DNA of 64,000 nt, taken from Mucilaginibacter pineti. Lineage in GTDB: Bacteria; Bacteroidota; Bacteroidia; Sphingobacteriales; Sphingobacteriaceae. A program made the position numbers and the translations under genes. Below are positions 33,060 to 42,064 of the stretch, piece after piece (position 1 is the stretch's first letter; every line of letters begins with the position of its first letter). Under the pieces are notes generated by a model. It saw only the letters and a list, made by a program, of their open reading frames with translations. It did not search any database and was not told where the DNA came from. Location: NCBI RefSeq assembly GCF_900101875.1, contig NZ_FNAI01000017.1:62001-126000 (forward strand), given 5' to 3'.

Positions 33060-35369
33060 ATGATGCAAAAAAAATGGAGCTTATTCATAATTGCTTTAAG
33101 TATGCTGGCAACGGCGCAGGCGCAGGTGTACAAAGATGCCAAAGCCCCGGTTGATGCAAGGGTGAAAGACCTGCTTGGTCGCATGACACTGGAAGAAAAA
33201 GTTGCACAATTGAGCATGGGGTCGCTTAAAGGTTCGTTGGATAATCCGCTGGCTTTGGGTGTTTGCGAAAGCCCTTTTGTCACCATAAATGAAATAGCAT
33301 CCCTATCTTTAAAAGCAAAAAAATACGCGCGCGAGCAAACCCGCCTTGGCATTCCGCCTATCCAGATAGGGGAGTGTTTGCATGGGCAGCTGGCCTCGGG
33401 CGCAACCATATTTCCGCAGGCCATTGCGCAGGGCAGCAGTTGGAACCCGGCGCTTATTGAGCAAATGGGTTCGGTGATAGCCTATGAGGCATCGTCATCG
33501 GGTATGGATCAAGCCTTATCGCCACTGTTCGATCTCATCCGCGACCCACGCTTTGGCCGCGTAGAAGAATGTTTTGCCGAAGACCCTTATCTCGTGAGCC
33601 GTATGGGTACGTCATTTGTTATCGGGATGCAGGGGCAGCCGACGCAAAGTCGTTTGGGTATTGGCAAGGATAAGGTGATGTGCACCGCTAAACATTTTGC
33701 CGCTTACAGCATCCCCGTTGCAGGTATTAATTTAGGCCCGGCATCATTAGGCGAGCGCGAATTACGGTCGATGTTTTTGCCGCCTTTCCGGGCTGCGGTA
33801 CAGGAGGCCAATATTTATTCGGTAATGCCATCCTACAATGAAATGGACGGCGTGCCCGCCCATGCCAATAGCTTTTTGTTAGATAAAGTGCTGCGTAAGG
33901 AGTGGGGTTTTAGAGGATATGTGTTTTCTGATTATGAGGGCCTGAAGATGCTGTACAGTTTTCAACAGATAGCCAAAAATGCCGAGGATGCCGCCCCCTT
34001 AGGCCTCAACGCCGGTGTCGACCTGGAAGCGCCAAGCCCCGATGTTTACAGCAAGCTCGTGGGGCTTGTAAAAAGCGGCAAGGTGAAAGAAGCGCAGATA
34101 GATACCGCCGTTGCCCGCATCCTCACGGCCAAATTTAAAGCCGGCCTGTTTGAAAAACCGTTGGTTGATACCACGCAGCTTAAAAAACGGGTACACACCC
34201 CGGCGCACATCGCCTTATCCCAGCAAATTGCCGAGGAATCCATCATCCTGTTAAAGAACGATAAAAACCTGTTGCCGCTGAATATCAATACACTAAAATC
34301 GCTGGCGGTTATAGGCCCTAACGCTAACCAGGTACAATACGGCGATTACAGTTCCACCCGTGACAGTCGCTCAGGTACAACTGTTTTGGATGGTATTAAG
34401 CAATTGGTAGGCAATAAAGTAAAGATCAATTATGCCAAGGGCAGCACCCTAAGCACCCAGGATAAAAGCGGCTTTGCCGAAGCCGTTACTGCCGCCAAAA
34501 ACAGCGACGCGGTGGTAGTAGTATTGGGTACAACCAGCGTAGTATTCTCCGGCATCGGCTGGAACGGCCATGCCCCCGAAAGCGAACCCAAAGATCCTTT
34601 TACCTGCGGCGAAGGTTACGACGTTACCGATATTAACCCCGAAGGTGTACAGCGCGAGCTGCTGCAGGAAATTTATAAAACCGGTAAACCCGTAATACTG
34701 GTGCTGGTCCACGGCAGGCCCTGGAGCATTGCCTGGGAAAAGGAAAACATTCCCGCCATTTTAGAGGCCTGGTATCCCGGCGAAAAGGGTGGGGCGGCTA
34801 TCGCCAATATCCTGTTTGGGAAGGTTAATCCATCGGGGAGGTTAAATGTGTCTATCCCGCAGTCGGTTGGGCATATTCCGGTGTTTTATAACCATACCAA
34901 TACAGGTCGCGGATTTTATCACAATCCCGGCTCGCCGGATAAGCCGGGGCAGGATTACGTTTTTTCATCTCCCGATGTGCTGTTCCCGTTTGGTTATGGC
35001 CTAAGTTATACTACGTTCAAATACAGTAATATGCAGGTATCATCCACATCTTTCGATAAAAATGGCGAGGTGCAGGTTACCGTAGATGTAAGCAATACCG
35101 GCCATGCAGAAGGTAAAGAAGTGGTGCAAATGTATCTTGGCAATAAAGTAAATTCGGTAACTACGCCGGTAATAGCTCTTAAAGGTTTTGATAAGATAAA
35201 CCTAAAACCCGGCGAAACCAAAACGGTAAGGTTTACCATCAAACCCAAAGACCTTTCCATATGGAACATTAATATGCAGCAGGTAACCGAGCCGGGTACT
35301 TTTGATGTAATGATTGGCCGTTCGGCCGAGGATGTGGTGCTTAAAAAAACTTTGGAGTATAAGGAATAA
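33060..35369 (+). CDS. Beta-glycosidase, GH3
   Basis: A 769-aa periplasmic enzyme with a signal peptide ending AQAQV. The GH3 N-terminal barrel contains DLIRDPRFGRVEECFAEDP, the CTAKHFAAYS substrate loop and the nucleophile in WGFRGYVFSDYEG (D291). The C-terminal alpha/beta domain and the Fn3-like tail (GKEVVQMYLGN) are both present. Beta-glucosidase or beta-xylosidase activity is likely, and sequence alone does not decide. It begins 10 nt after the GH20 stop and ends 3 nt before the GH92 start, so the three are tightly coupled. Confidence 0.93.
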   Translation: MMQKKWSLFIIALSMLATAQAQVYKDAKAPVDARVKDLLGRMTLEEKVAQLSMGSLKGSLDNPLALGVCESPFVTINEIASLSLKAKKYAREQTRLGIPPIQIGECLHGQLASGATIFPQAIAQGSSWNPALIEQMGSVIAYEASSSGMDQALSPLFDLIRDPRFGRVEECFAEDPYLVSRMGTSFVIGMQGQPTQSRLGIGKDKVMCTAKHFAAYSIPVAGINLGPASLGERELRSMFLPPFRAAVQEANIYSVMPSYNEMDGVPAHANSFLLDKVLRKEWGFRGYVFSDYEGLKMLYSFQQIAKNAEDAAPLGLNAGVDLEAPSPDVYSKLVGLVKSGKVKEAQIDTAVARILTAKFKAGLFEKPLVDTTQLKKRVHTPAHIALSQQIAEESIILLKNDKNLLPLNINTLKSLAVIGPNANQVQYGDYSSTRDSRSGTTVLDGIKQLVGNKVKINYAKGSTLSTQDKSGFAEAVTAAKNSDAVVVVLGTTSVVFSGIGWNGHAPESEPKDPFTCGEGYDVTDINPEGVQRELLQEIYKTGKPVILVLVHGRPWSIAWEKENIPAILEAWYPGEKGGAAIANILFGKVNPSGRLNVSIPQSVGHIPVFYNHTNTGRGFYHNPGSPDKPGQDYVFSSPDVLFPFGYGLSYTTFKYSNMQVSSTSFDKNGEVQVTVDVSNTGHAEGKEVVQMYLGNKVNSVTTPVIALKGFDKINLKPGETKTVRFTIKPKDLSIWNINMQQVTEPGTFDVMIGRSAEDVVLKKTLEYKE

Positions 35370-35372
35370 GGT

Positions 35373-37553
35373 ATGCGCTGTAAAACACTGTTTAAAATAT
35401 TGCTGCTCATGGGCGTGGTTTCGGGCTTAAATGCCGGGGCGCAAACCTATGGGCAATATGTAAATCCATTCATCGGCACATCGGCTACGGGGCATACTTT
35501 TCCGGGTGCTACAGTACCCTTTGGTATGGTGCAGCTTAGTCCCGAAACCGGCAATTTCGGGTGGAACTATTGCTCGGGCTATCGTTACGAGGATACCGTT
35601 ATCACCGGCTTTGCGCATACCCACCTGAGCGGTACCGGCGGCGTAGATTTGGGCGATGTGCTGTTCTTTCCTTTCCAGGGGAAAGATCCTGCACACTTCA
35701 CCAGCAAGTTCTCGCATAAAAACGAAAAAGCCTCGCCGGGTTATTATGAGGTTGTTTTAAGTGACCATAACATCAGGACCCAGCTTACCACGTCAGCGCA
35801 TGCAGGTTTGCACCGTTACACGTTTAACAATGCTGGTACGTCGCATCTGCTTATTGATATGCAAAGCGGATTGGTGGAGGATGCGGAGCAGCTAAAAGAA
35901 CATGTAGCTGAAGGTAGCATAACCGTAAACAGTACTACCAGCATCAGCGGTTCTGCTTACACAAGCCAGTGGGTGGAGAAAAAGGTGTTTTTTACCGTGC
36001 AGTTTAACAAACCCATTAAAGGTTATCACTTTATTGACGATAGCGCCCACCGCCGCCTGGTAGTTGATTTTGATCTGAAAAAAGGTGAATCTGTAGAAGC
36101 ACGGGTGGGGATCTCGGGTGTAAGCATTGCAGGTGCCCGCAAAAACCTTGCTGCCGAAACCGCCGGGAAAACATTTGAACGGGTAAGGGCAGAAGCTGCC
36201 AAAGCCTGGGAAAACCAGTTCAGTAAACTTAAAGCCGAGGGTACGGATCAGAACAAGATAGCCTTTTATACCAGCGTTTATCACGCCCTCATTCAGCCAA
36301 ATAATATTGCCGATGTGGATGGCAAATACCGCGGTGCGGATGGCCTCGTACATCAATCAGCGGATAAGGTGTTCTATTCTACTTTTTCATTGTGGGATAC
36401 CTACAGGGCCGCGCATCCGCTGTACACACTCATCTGCCCGGACAAGGACGGACAAATGGTGGAGAGTATGGTGCAGCATTTTAAACTCACCAAGTTGCTG
36501 CCTGTGTGGACGCTTTTTGGAAAAGAAAGTTACGCCATGATAGGCAACCACGCCATCCCCGTTATGGTTGATGCCAGTTTGAAAGGTATTAAAGGTTTTG
36601 ATAAGGACCAGGCTTTTGCTGCTATTAAAGCCACACTCACAACCAATAAAAACCCAAAGTACGATTGGTCGCTGTACATGAAATACGGCTACCTGCCATC
36701 TGATACCGTAACCCGCGAAGCTGTTTCACGCACGCTGGAAGCCGCTTATGACGATTGGTGTGCCGCTCAGCTGGCTAAAAATCTGCATAAAACCGCCGAC
36801 TATAACTATTTTATTAAACGATCTAAATTCTACGTAAACCTGTTTGATAAGTCGACCGGGTTGATGCGGGGCAGGTTATTCAACGGTAATTGGGTACAGC
36901 CATTTGCCCACCTGGATAGCGGTCAGCTGGCCATAGGCGGCGATTATACCGAAGGAAACGCCTGGCAATATACGTGGCAGGTACAGCAGGATATCCCCGG
37001 ATTGATCAAGCTGATGGGCGGCAGGAAAGCTTTCGTCGACAAGTTAGATTCGTTATTTACTATGGATTCAAAGGTGTTTGGCAAGGGCTCAACGCTGGAT
37101 GTTACCGGGCTGATAGGCCAGTACGCGCACGGTAACGAGCCTAATCATCACGTGGCTTACCTCTACACCCTGGCCGGTGAACCAGCCAAAACACAAAACC
37201 TTGTGCGGCAAATAGCCGATCAGTTTTACCAGAATAAACCCGACGGCTTGTCGGGAAATGATGATTGCGGCCAGATGTCGGCATGGTATATATTTACTTC
37301 GATGGGCTTTTACCCCGTTAACCCCGCTGATGGCCATTACGTATTTGGTGCGCCGCAATTAAGTAAAGTTACGCTGGCACTGCCCGGTAATAAAAAGTTT
37401 GTAATAGTGGCCGAGGGCTTATCCGTAGCGAATAAATTTGTGCAAAGCATCAGCCTCAATGGCAAACCGTACCGTAAAAATTACATAAGTCATAAAGATA
37501 TTTTAGCCGGCGGCAAGCTGGTTTTTGTAATGGGGAGTGTGCCTGTTTTGTAG
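35373..37553 (+). CDS. Alpha-mannosidase, GH92
   Basis: A 726-aa exported enzyme. It opens with the family hallmark YVNPFIGTSATGHTFPGATV. The (alpha/alpha)6 barrel includes FSLWDTYRAAHPLYTL, GNEPNHHVAYLY (Glu about 589 at the catalytic acid position) and GNDDCGQMSAWYIFTSMGFY. GH92 enzymes are calcium-dependent exo-alpha-mannosidases acting on N-glycans or fungal mannans. It is the last gene of the PUL operon; the downstream repeat separates it from minus-strand genes. With GH20 and GH3 it suggests a glycoprotein or exopolysaccharide substrate. Confidence 0.95.
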   Translation: MRCKTLFKILLLMGVVSGLNAGAQTYGQYVNPFIGTSATGHTFPGATVPFGMVQLSPETGNFGWNYCSGYRYEDTVITGFAHTHLSGTGGVDLGDVLFFPFQGKDPAHFTSKFSHKNEKASPGYYEVVLSDHNIRTQLTTSAHAGLHRYTFNNAGTSHLLIDMQSGLVEDAEQLKEHVAEGSITVNSTTSISGSAYTSQWVEKKVFFTVQFNKPIKGYHFIDDSAHRRLVVDFDLKKGESVEARVGISGVSIAGARKNLAAETAGKTFERVRAEAAKAWENQFSKLKAEGTDQNKIAFYTSVYHALIQPNNIADVDGKYRGADGLVHQSADKVFYSTFSLWDTYRAAHPLYTLICPDKDGQMVESMVQHFKLTKLLPVWTLFGKESYAMIGNHAIPVMVDASLKGIKGFDKDQAFAAIKATLTTNKNPKYDWSLYMKYGYLPSDTVTREAVSRTLEAAYDDWCAAQLAKNLHKTADYNYFIKRSKFYVNLFDKSTGLMRGRLFNGNWVQPFAHLDSGQLAIGGDYTEGNAWQYTWQVQQDIPGLIKLMGGRKAFVDKLDSLFTMDSKVFGKGSTLDVTGLIGQYAHGNEPNHHVAYLYTLAGEPAKTQNLVRQIADQFYQNKPDGLSGNDDCGQMSAWYIFTSMGFYPVNPADGHYVFGAPQLSKVTLALPGNKKFVIVAEGLSVANKFVQSISLNGKPYRKNYISHKDILAGGKLVFVMGSVPVL

Positions 37554-37563
37554 AGATTCGCCC

Positions 37564-37697
37564 GCAGAACACACCCCTGCCATTGCGCAATTCCTCCGCA
37601 CCCCCTCTCAAGAGGGGAATTGAAAAAAGCAAGTCAAAAGCATGGGGTAAGTGCGATTCCCCTCTTGAGAGGGGCGGAGGGGTGTGTTTTTTGCCGC
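37564..37697. repeat. Inverted repeat of the CCCCTCTTGAGAGGGG family
   Basis: Long complementary arms (GCAGAACACACCCCTGCC... and ...GGAGGGGTGTGTTTTTTGC) flank an A-rich centre, with a CCCCTCTCAAGAGGGG palindrome in each arm. It lies between convergent genes and may serve as a bidirectional stem-loop. A second, interrupted copy is at 47380-47745. Confidence 0.85.
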
Positions 37698-37705
37698 AGC
37701 TTCCC

Positions 37706-38530
37706 CTACATCAACCGCGCAACCTCGAATTTATAATCCAGTACCTCATTTAAATAAACGCTTTCAATAATTTTCCATTCCTTTAATTCGGATATAAAAA
37801 CGGGGACTTCCAAGCCCGATTTTATGGCGGCCTGGGTGTAAAATTCGGCGCGGGTAGGGTGGTGCGGGGCGCAGGCATTAAGCAGGTAGCCAAATGCCTG
37901 TTTATGAATTACGGCGCTGCCAATAGCCACGCAATCATCCAGGTGAATAAGGTTTACGGGCGCATCGCCATTAGGTATATCCTTTTTACCGGCGAAAAAC
38001 TTACCCGGATCACGACCGGGGCCGATCAGTCCGGCAAATCGGATGATGGTAGTTTTAAATGATGGTTCGGCCCTGAAAAGGTTTTCGGCGGCGAGTAATA
38101 TTTTACCGGCCTCGGTGTTGGGTTGGGGATCGGTGTTTTCGTTTACTTTTTTGTCCAAATCGGCATAAACCCCGGTTGAACTGATAAGCACTACATTTTT
38201 AATTTTATGCAGTTTTATGGCTTCAATAATGCGGGTTAATTTGGGCACATGATCGGGCCCGCCGCCACTTTTTGTTTTTGGGGGGATGGAGATGACCAGT
38301 ACATCGCAATAAAAAAAACCGGGGTCGTAACTTTGTTCATCTTTGGTAAAGTTGACTAAATAAGGTTCGATACCTTCTGCCGATAACGCTGCTATTTTGC
38401 CGGGCGATGTGGTTGATCCCTTAACCGGCTGGTTGTTTTTCAATAGCTGTTTTGCCAGCGCCAGGCCGTACCAGCCACAACCCAAAATACTGATGATCTT
38501 TTTTTCGTCGAACGCGGATATCATACCCAA
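37706..38530 (-). CDS. NAD-dependent epimerase/dehydratase family protein (YeeZ-like SDR)
   Basis: A 274-aa Rossmann-fold protein. The nucleotide loop is SILGCGWYGLALAKQLL, then a VLISSTGVYAD strand and IIRFAGLIGPGRDPGKFFAG, as in the atypical short-chain dehydrogenases annotated as YeeZ-like. It probably acts on a nucleotide sugar or small metabolite in the cytosol; no specific substrate can be read. It is transcribed away from the lipocalin gene, with which it shares a short intergenic promoter region (38531-38635). Confidence 0.75.
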   Translation of the reverse strand: MGMISAFDEKKIISILGCGWYGLALAKQLLKNNQPVKGSTTSPGKIAALSAEGIEPYLVNFTKDEQSYDPGFFYCDVLVISIPPKTKSGGGPDHVPKLTRIIEAIKLHKIKNVVLISSTGVYADLDKKVNENTDPQPNTEAGKILLAAENLFRAEPSFKTTIIRFAGLIGPGRDPGKFFAGKKDIPNGDAPVNLIHLDDCVAIGSAVIHKQAFGYLLNACAPHHPTRAEFYTQAAIKSGLEVPVFISELKEWKIIESVYLNEVLDYKFEVARLM

Positions 38531-38635
38531 TTTTAATGCTTTGGCGCAAAGGTAATTAATTGATGAGGTATGTTTGGCCTGCTTTTTATGTGCTTGTGGC
38601 TTAAACTTTTTGGGCAGGCCAATCGTTATGGTTGT

Positions 38636-39169
38636 ATGAAGAAAGAAATTTTAGCAACTTCTGTTGTGCTGGGCCTGGCTGCTTTTGCACTGAGTGCCCA
38701 TGAAAAACCGCTGAAAACCGTTAATTACGTCGACCTTAAAAAATACCTGGGTACCTGGTTTGAGATAGCCGCGTTTCCGCAAAGCTTTGAAAAAGGCTGC
38801 TCATGCACCTCGGCCACGTATGGTTTACATACCGATGGTAGTATTATCGTAAAAAATCGTTGTATCAAAGATGGTAAATTAAAGGTTGCCGAAGGCAGGG
38901 CAGTTGTTACTGATAAGGGCGTTAATTCCAAGCTGTCGGTTCAATTCTTTTGGCCGTTTAAAGGTAAATACTGGATCATTGATCTGGCGAAGGATTACAG
39001 CTATGCCGTTGTGGGGCATCCAAATCGTAAATACCTTTGGATATTGAGCCGCCGTCCAACGCTTGACGACCAAACCTATAACCAACTGGTAGTACGTGCC
39101 GCCAATAAAGGTTTCGATGTGCGGCATCTGGTGAAAACCGAGCAAATTGGCGATTTGACTGGATTGTGA
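38636..39169 (+). CDS. Lipocalin (Blc-like)
   Basis: About 177 aa from ATG 38636; the longer frame upstream gives no plausible leader. A signal peptide ends at LSAHEK without a lipobox Cys, so it is soluble periplasmic rather than an anchored Blc. The lipocalin motif LGTWFEIAAFPQSFEKGCSC is followed by strands up to SYAVVGHPNRKYLWILSR, the typical second and third conserved regions. It would bind lipids such as lysophospholipids or fatty acids in the envelope. It is a single gene. Confidence 0.9.
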   Translation: MKKEILATSVVLGLAAFALSAHEKPLKTVNYVDLKKYLGTWFEIAAFPQSFEKGCSCTSATYGLHTDGSIIVKNRCIKDGKLKVAEGRAVVTDKGVNSKLSVQFFWPFKGKYWIIDLAKDYSYAVVGHPNRKYLWILSRRPTLDDQTYNQLVVRAANKGFDVRHLVKTEQIGDLTGL

Positions 39170-39202
39170 TCACAGATAACAAAAAGTTATATAATGCCTT
39201 CA

Positions 39203-39476
39203 TGTAGAGGCGCATATTTGCGCCTCTCAGAGGGATGAGCGGATCTGGAAGTTGGACTTTCATGCGGAAGACGCAAATATGCGTCTCTACAATAAAAATC
39301 ACTGCGCTTTATAATCAAAAGTATAGACTCCTGTAGTCTGAAGATTACCTACATATTCCTCCGAAGTCAAAGACTTCAAATAGCGGTTTATGCTTGAGAG
39401 GTTGTCATGCTGAGCCTGTCGAAGCATTGTGTGCAAAGGCCTCTGCGCTCAACCCTTCGACAGGCTCAGGGTGACA
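39203..39476. repeat. Two palindromic repeats in the lipocalin / OMP gap
   Basis: First, TGTAGAGGCGCATATTTGCG (39203-39222) pairs with CGCAAATATGCGTCTCTACA (39272-39291). Second, 39403-39476 is the third copy of the TGTCATGCTGAGCCTGTCGA element found twice at 29165-29500. The gap 39170-39541 contains no gene. Confidence 0.85.
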
Positions 39477-39488
39477 GCCCGCAATTCC

Positions 39489-39526
39489 ATAAAAAAGGCC
39501 TCCCGATACTGGGAAGCCTTTTTTTA
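39489..39526. terminator. Bidirectional intrinsic terminator
   Basis: AAAAAAGGCCTCCC-GATACT-GGGAAGCCTTTTTTT forms a stem with one mismatch and has T-runs on both strands. It lies 16 nt after the stop of the minus-strand outer-membrane protein gene and can also stop plus-strand transcription from the lipocalin gene. Confidence 0.9.
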
Positions 39527-39541
39527 TGGATATTATGTTAA

Positions 39542-41038
39542 TTAAAAACGGTATCCAACTGTAAGGAAGGCGTTGTTGTTAGTCTTTTTTAGTGCGGCTG
39601 CCGGGCTAAGCGCGCCAATTTCGTATGGGTAAACGGTTTGTGTGTTGCTTAAGTGGGCGTATGTAGCATCTACATAATAATCGCCAAACCTGAAGCCTAA
39701 GCCGCCGCTAACGGTTTTAAGATCTTTACCATCTGTTTTCAGCGGGCTGCCCTGTTGGCTGTAACCGCCGCGCAAATAAACCATGCTGTTTAAACGGGCT
39801 TCGGCACCTACATGAATATTTACGGTTGAACGATATAATGATTTAATGTTGCCATTATCAAAATCGCCGCTGTAACTGTCATTGCTGCTAATGTGTGTAG
39901 TGGTATAATCAATATACTCCACATCGCCGCTTATGAAGCCTGCTTTGCCTATAAATACTGCCGCGCCGCCTGCCAGTTTAAGCGGAGTGCGCATGGTATA
40001 AGTTAAGTTATAATCGCCAGACTGATCTGTTAAAGAGCTGGCAGCTGTGTTGGTACCCAAGCCTTCGCTATAAGTATCATCAATACTGTAAAAGGTTGGC
40101 GATGTAAAGGTGAATCCTAAACGTACAATTTCTATAGGTTTGTAAATGATACCCAACTTAACATTAGCACCAGATCCGCGGGTATCCTGGGCCTGGGCAT
40201 AGGTTGAGTTAAAGTCGGTAGGTATGCCGGTAGTGGGTTTAGTAGGGTCGGTAGTCATGGATGCATTACCAACCTCATTAAATGTGTTGAATGAATTATA
40301 CCTGATATCGGTAATAGCTACGCCCAAACCAATGTAAAGCTTATTGCTGTAATTGGCGCCGAATGCAAAATTAAGTTCAGACTGGCCGCCGGTGCGCGAA
40401 GCGTTGCTCAGTTGATTTACCGGTGTTGAAACGGTGCTGCGGTAGTCAATATTGGGGTCGGTACCAAAATTATCTATAAGCTTTTGGCGGTATGCCCAGC
40501 CGTCAAGTCCGCTGGTATTAAGGTTGCCGTATTTCTGCGTTTCATCGTTAGCAACGCCGCCGAAATAATCGGATATGGAGCTTTTGTCGTTTTTGCCGCC
40601 GTAGGCTATGTTTTCGTAAAAATTATTGGTGCGGGCGTAAGATGCACCGTAGTTGATGCTTACCCAGCCTTTTGTTTTATCGCGGCCCCTTGCGGTGCTC
40701 AATTGCTGATAAAATACAACAGCCGCGTTATTTAAATTAACCTGGTTTTTACTGGCGTTGGTATTGGTGCCAAAATAGGTTCCCTGTACCTTTGAGCCAT
40801 CATACTCGGGGGTTATACTCAATTCCGAGCGGGTGAAAAATCCCAGGCCGGCAGGGTTACCGCTAATGGAACTCAAATCGCCGCCGATGGCAGTACCGGC
40901 ATTACCAATGGCTTTTATACGTGATGTAGACCCTGTTTGAAAGGTTGAAAAACGTATGGCATCCTGCGAATATTGAGCAAAGCCATCTTTAGTAATTGCT
41001 ACTATAGCAATTACACTTAGTAAATATTTTATTTTCAT
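39542..41038 (-). CDS. Outer-membrane beta-barrel transport protein (OmpP1/FadL-like)
   Basis: A 498-aa exported barrel protein. The signal peptide ends near GFAQYSQDA. Next comes GNAGTAIGGDLSSISGNPAGLGFF, the pattern of the OmpP1/FadL N-terminal hatch and typical of Bacteroidota annotated as hydrophobic-compound transporters. Alternating strands run to a terminal aromatic (VGYRF). It probably passes hydrophobic molecules through the outer membrane. It lies 21 nt downstream of the Gly/Tyr-rich lipoprotein gene and is probably co-transcribed with it. Confidence 0.75.
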   Translation of the reverse strand: MKIKYLLSVIAIVAITKDGFAQYSQDAIRFSTFQTGSTSRIKAIGNAGTAIGGDLSSISGNPAGLGFFTRSELSITPEYDGSKVQGTYFGTNTNASKNQVNLNNAAVVFYQQLSTARGRDKTKGWVSINYGASYARTNNFYENIAYGGKNDKSSISDYFGGVANDETQKYGNLNTSGLDGWAYRQKLIDNFGTDPNIDYRSTVSTPVNQLSNASRTGGQSELNFAFGANYSNKLYIGLGVAITDIRYNSFNTFNEVGNASMTTDPTKPTTGIPTDFNSTYAQAQDTRGSGANVKLGIIYKPIEIVRLGFTFTSPTFYSIDDTYSEGLGTNTAASSLTDQSGDYNLTYTMRTPLKLAGGAAVFIGKAGFISGDVEYIDYTTTHISSNDSYSGDFDNGNIKSLYRSTVNIHVGAEARLNSMVYLRGGYSQQGSPLKTDGKDLKTVSGGLGFRFGDYYVDATYAHLSNTQTVYPYEIGALSPAAALKKTNNNAFLTVGYRF

Positions 41039-41059
41039 AAAAATAGGTTGTGATAAAAT

Positions 41060-41965
41060 TTAAGGTCTAACTGGTCGGCCGCCGCCTCCGCCACCACCAC
41101 CGCCGCCACTGCTTCTTGAGCCGCCGCTGCTTGATGAAGGTGCAGGTGAACTACTGCTGCGATCAACAGAAACAGGCCTGGACTCCTGGGCCACAGGGCT
41201 ATCTGAACGTGATGGAGCAGCATCTGTACGTGCAGGACGAGCGTAGCTGCTTGGCGCGGTACGTGTACCGTTGCTGTTAACAGTTGGCCTGGCATCCCTG
41301 CCACCAGGAATGTAGCCTATACCGTTGTTACGACTTGATGATGCTGTTGAACCATTACGTGAACTCATAGCATACGGGCTGCCGGTACCTCTTGATGGGC
41401 GTGGATTACCAGCTGTATAACGACCGCCGCCGCCATAATAGCCACCACCACCGTACCCACCACCACCGTACCCACCACCGCCGTAACCGTAGCCGCCGCC
41501 ATAGTAACCACCATAGCCGCCACGGTAAAAGCCGTAACCGTAACCAAGGCCCCAGCCACCGAAGCCATAACCTAAGCCCCAGCCCCCGTAACCATAGCTA
41601 TATGGCGAGTAGCCGTAACCAAACGGACCGTAATTAAAGCCTAAACTAAAGGTATCGCTATATAAATAGTTGCCGTAGCCGTAATAAAGATTATCGTAGT
41701 AGCCAAAAGGCGAAGCATAACTGAAACGGTTTATACGGGATGAATAATCATCGTAATAAAAATAATCGTCGTTATCCTCATCGTCATCCTGAACGGCGTT
41801 TTGGGCGTATTGCGGTTGTGCTGTATAAACGGGCTCATCTGCAGCCTTTGCTTTGGAGAAGTAAACATCATCGCTGCTTTGGGTAGAAGCGAGTTTTTGA
41901 GTGGAGCAGGAACTCAGCGCTATAGCGCCAATAAAAAGGATTCCTAATGCAATGTTCCGTTTCAT
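41060..41965 (-). CDS. Gly/Tyr-rich surface lipoprotein of unknown function
   Basis: A 301-aa low-complexity protein. The signal peptide has a lipobox (ALSSC, acylated Cys at about 20). The order of segments is: acidic DDDEDNDDYFYYDDY; an aromatic Gly/Tyr region (about 90-180) with tandem GGWGLGYGFGGWGLGYGYG and GGGYGG units; a Ser/Pro/Arg-rich stretch; and a poly-Gly run ending RPVRP. The composition resembles adhesive or matrix proteins, but no fold is recognizable. The codon repeats (CCGCCA/CCACCG on the plus strand) could slip in replication. It is co-directional with the FadL-like gene, and the pair may form one envelope unit. Confidence 0.75.
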   Translation of the reverse strand: MKRNIALGILFIGAIALSSCSTQKLASTQSSDDVYFSKAKAADEPVYTAQPQYAQNAVQDDDEDNDDYFYYDDYSSRINRFSYASPFGYYDNLYYGYGNYLYSDTFSLGFNYGPFGYGYSPYSYGYGGWGLGYGFGGWGLGYGYGFYRGGYGGYYGGGYGYGGGGYGGGGYGGGGYYGGGGRYTAGNPRPSRGTGSPYAMSSRNGSTASSSRNNGIGYIPGGRDARPTVNSNGTRTAPSSYARPARTDAAPSRSDSPVAQESRPVSVDRSSSSPAPSSSSGGSRSSGGGGGGGGGGRPVRP

Positions 41966-42009
41966 TTCAGGTATGTAAAAAGTTCGAGTTCAAATAACTT
42001 TTAAATTTA

Positions 42010-42017
42010 TAAATTTG
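42010..42017 (+). promoter_or_regulatory. Putative promoter -7 element of proS
   Basis: TAAATTTG matches TAnnTTTG and lies 48 nt upstream of the proS start at 42065, in the divergent region with the lipoprotein gene. Confidence 0.5.
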
Positions 42018-42064
42018 GGCGCAATATACAATAATTGCAAAGTCAAATTCATTCCAACAAATAT

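Noticed and set aside
35373..37553. Possible frame interruption in the PUL enzymes (GH78, GH20, GH3, GH92)
   Set aside because: Each of the four reads through without a stop and has full-length domains with catalytic residues.
41365..41637. Low-complexity ORFs opposite or in other frames of the Gly/Tyr lipoprotein gene
   Set aside because: They arise from the biased codons of the repeat; the minus-strand frame with signal peptide and lipobox is the real gene.
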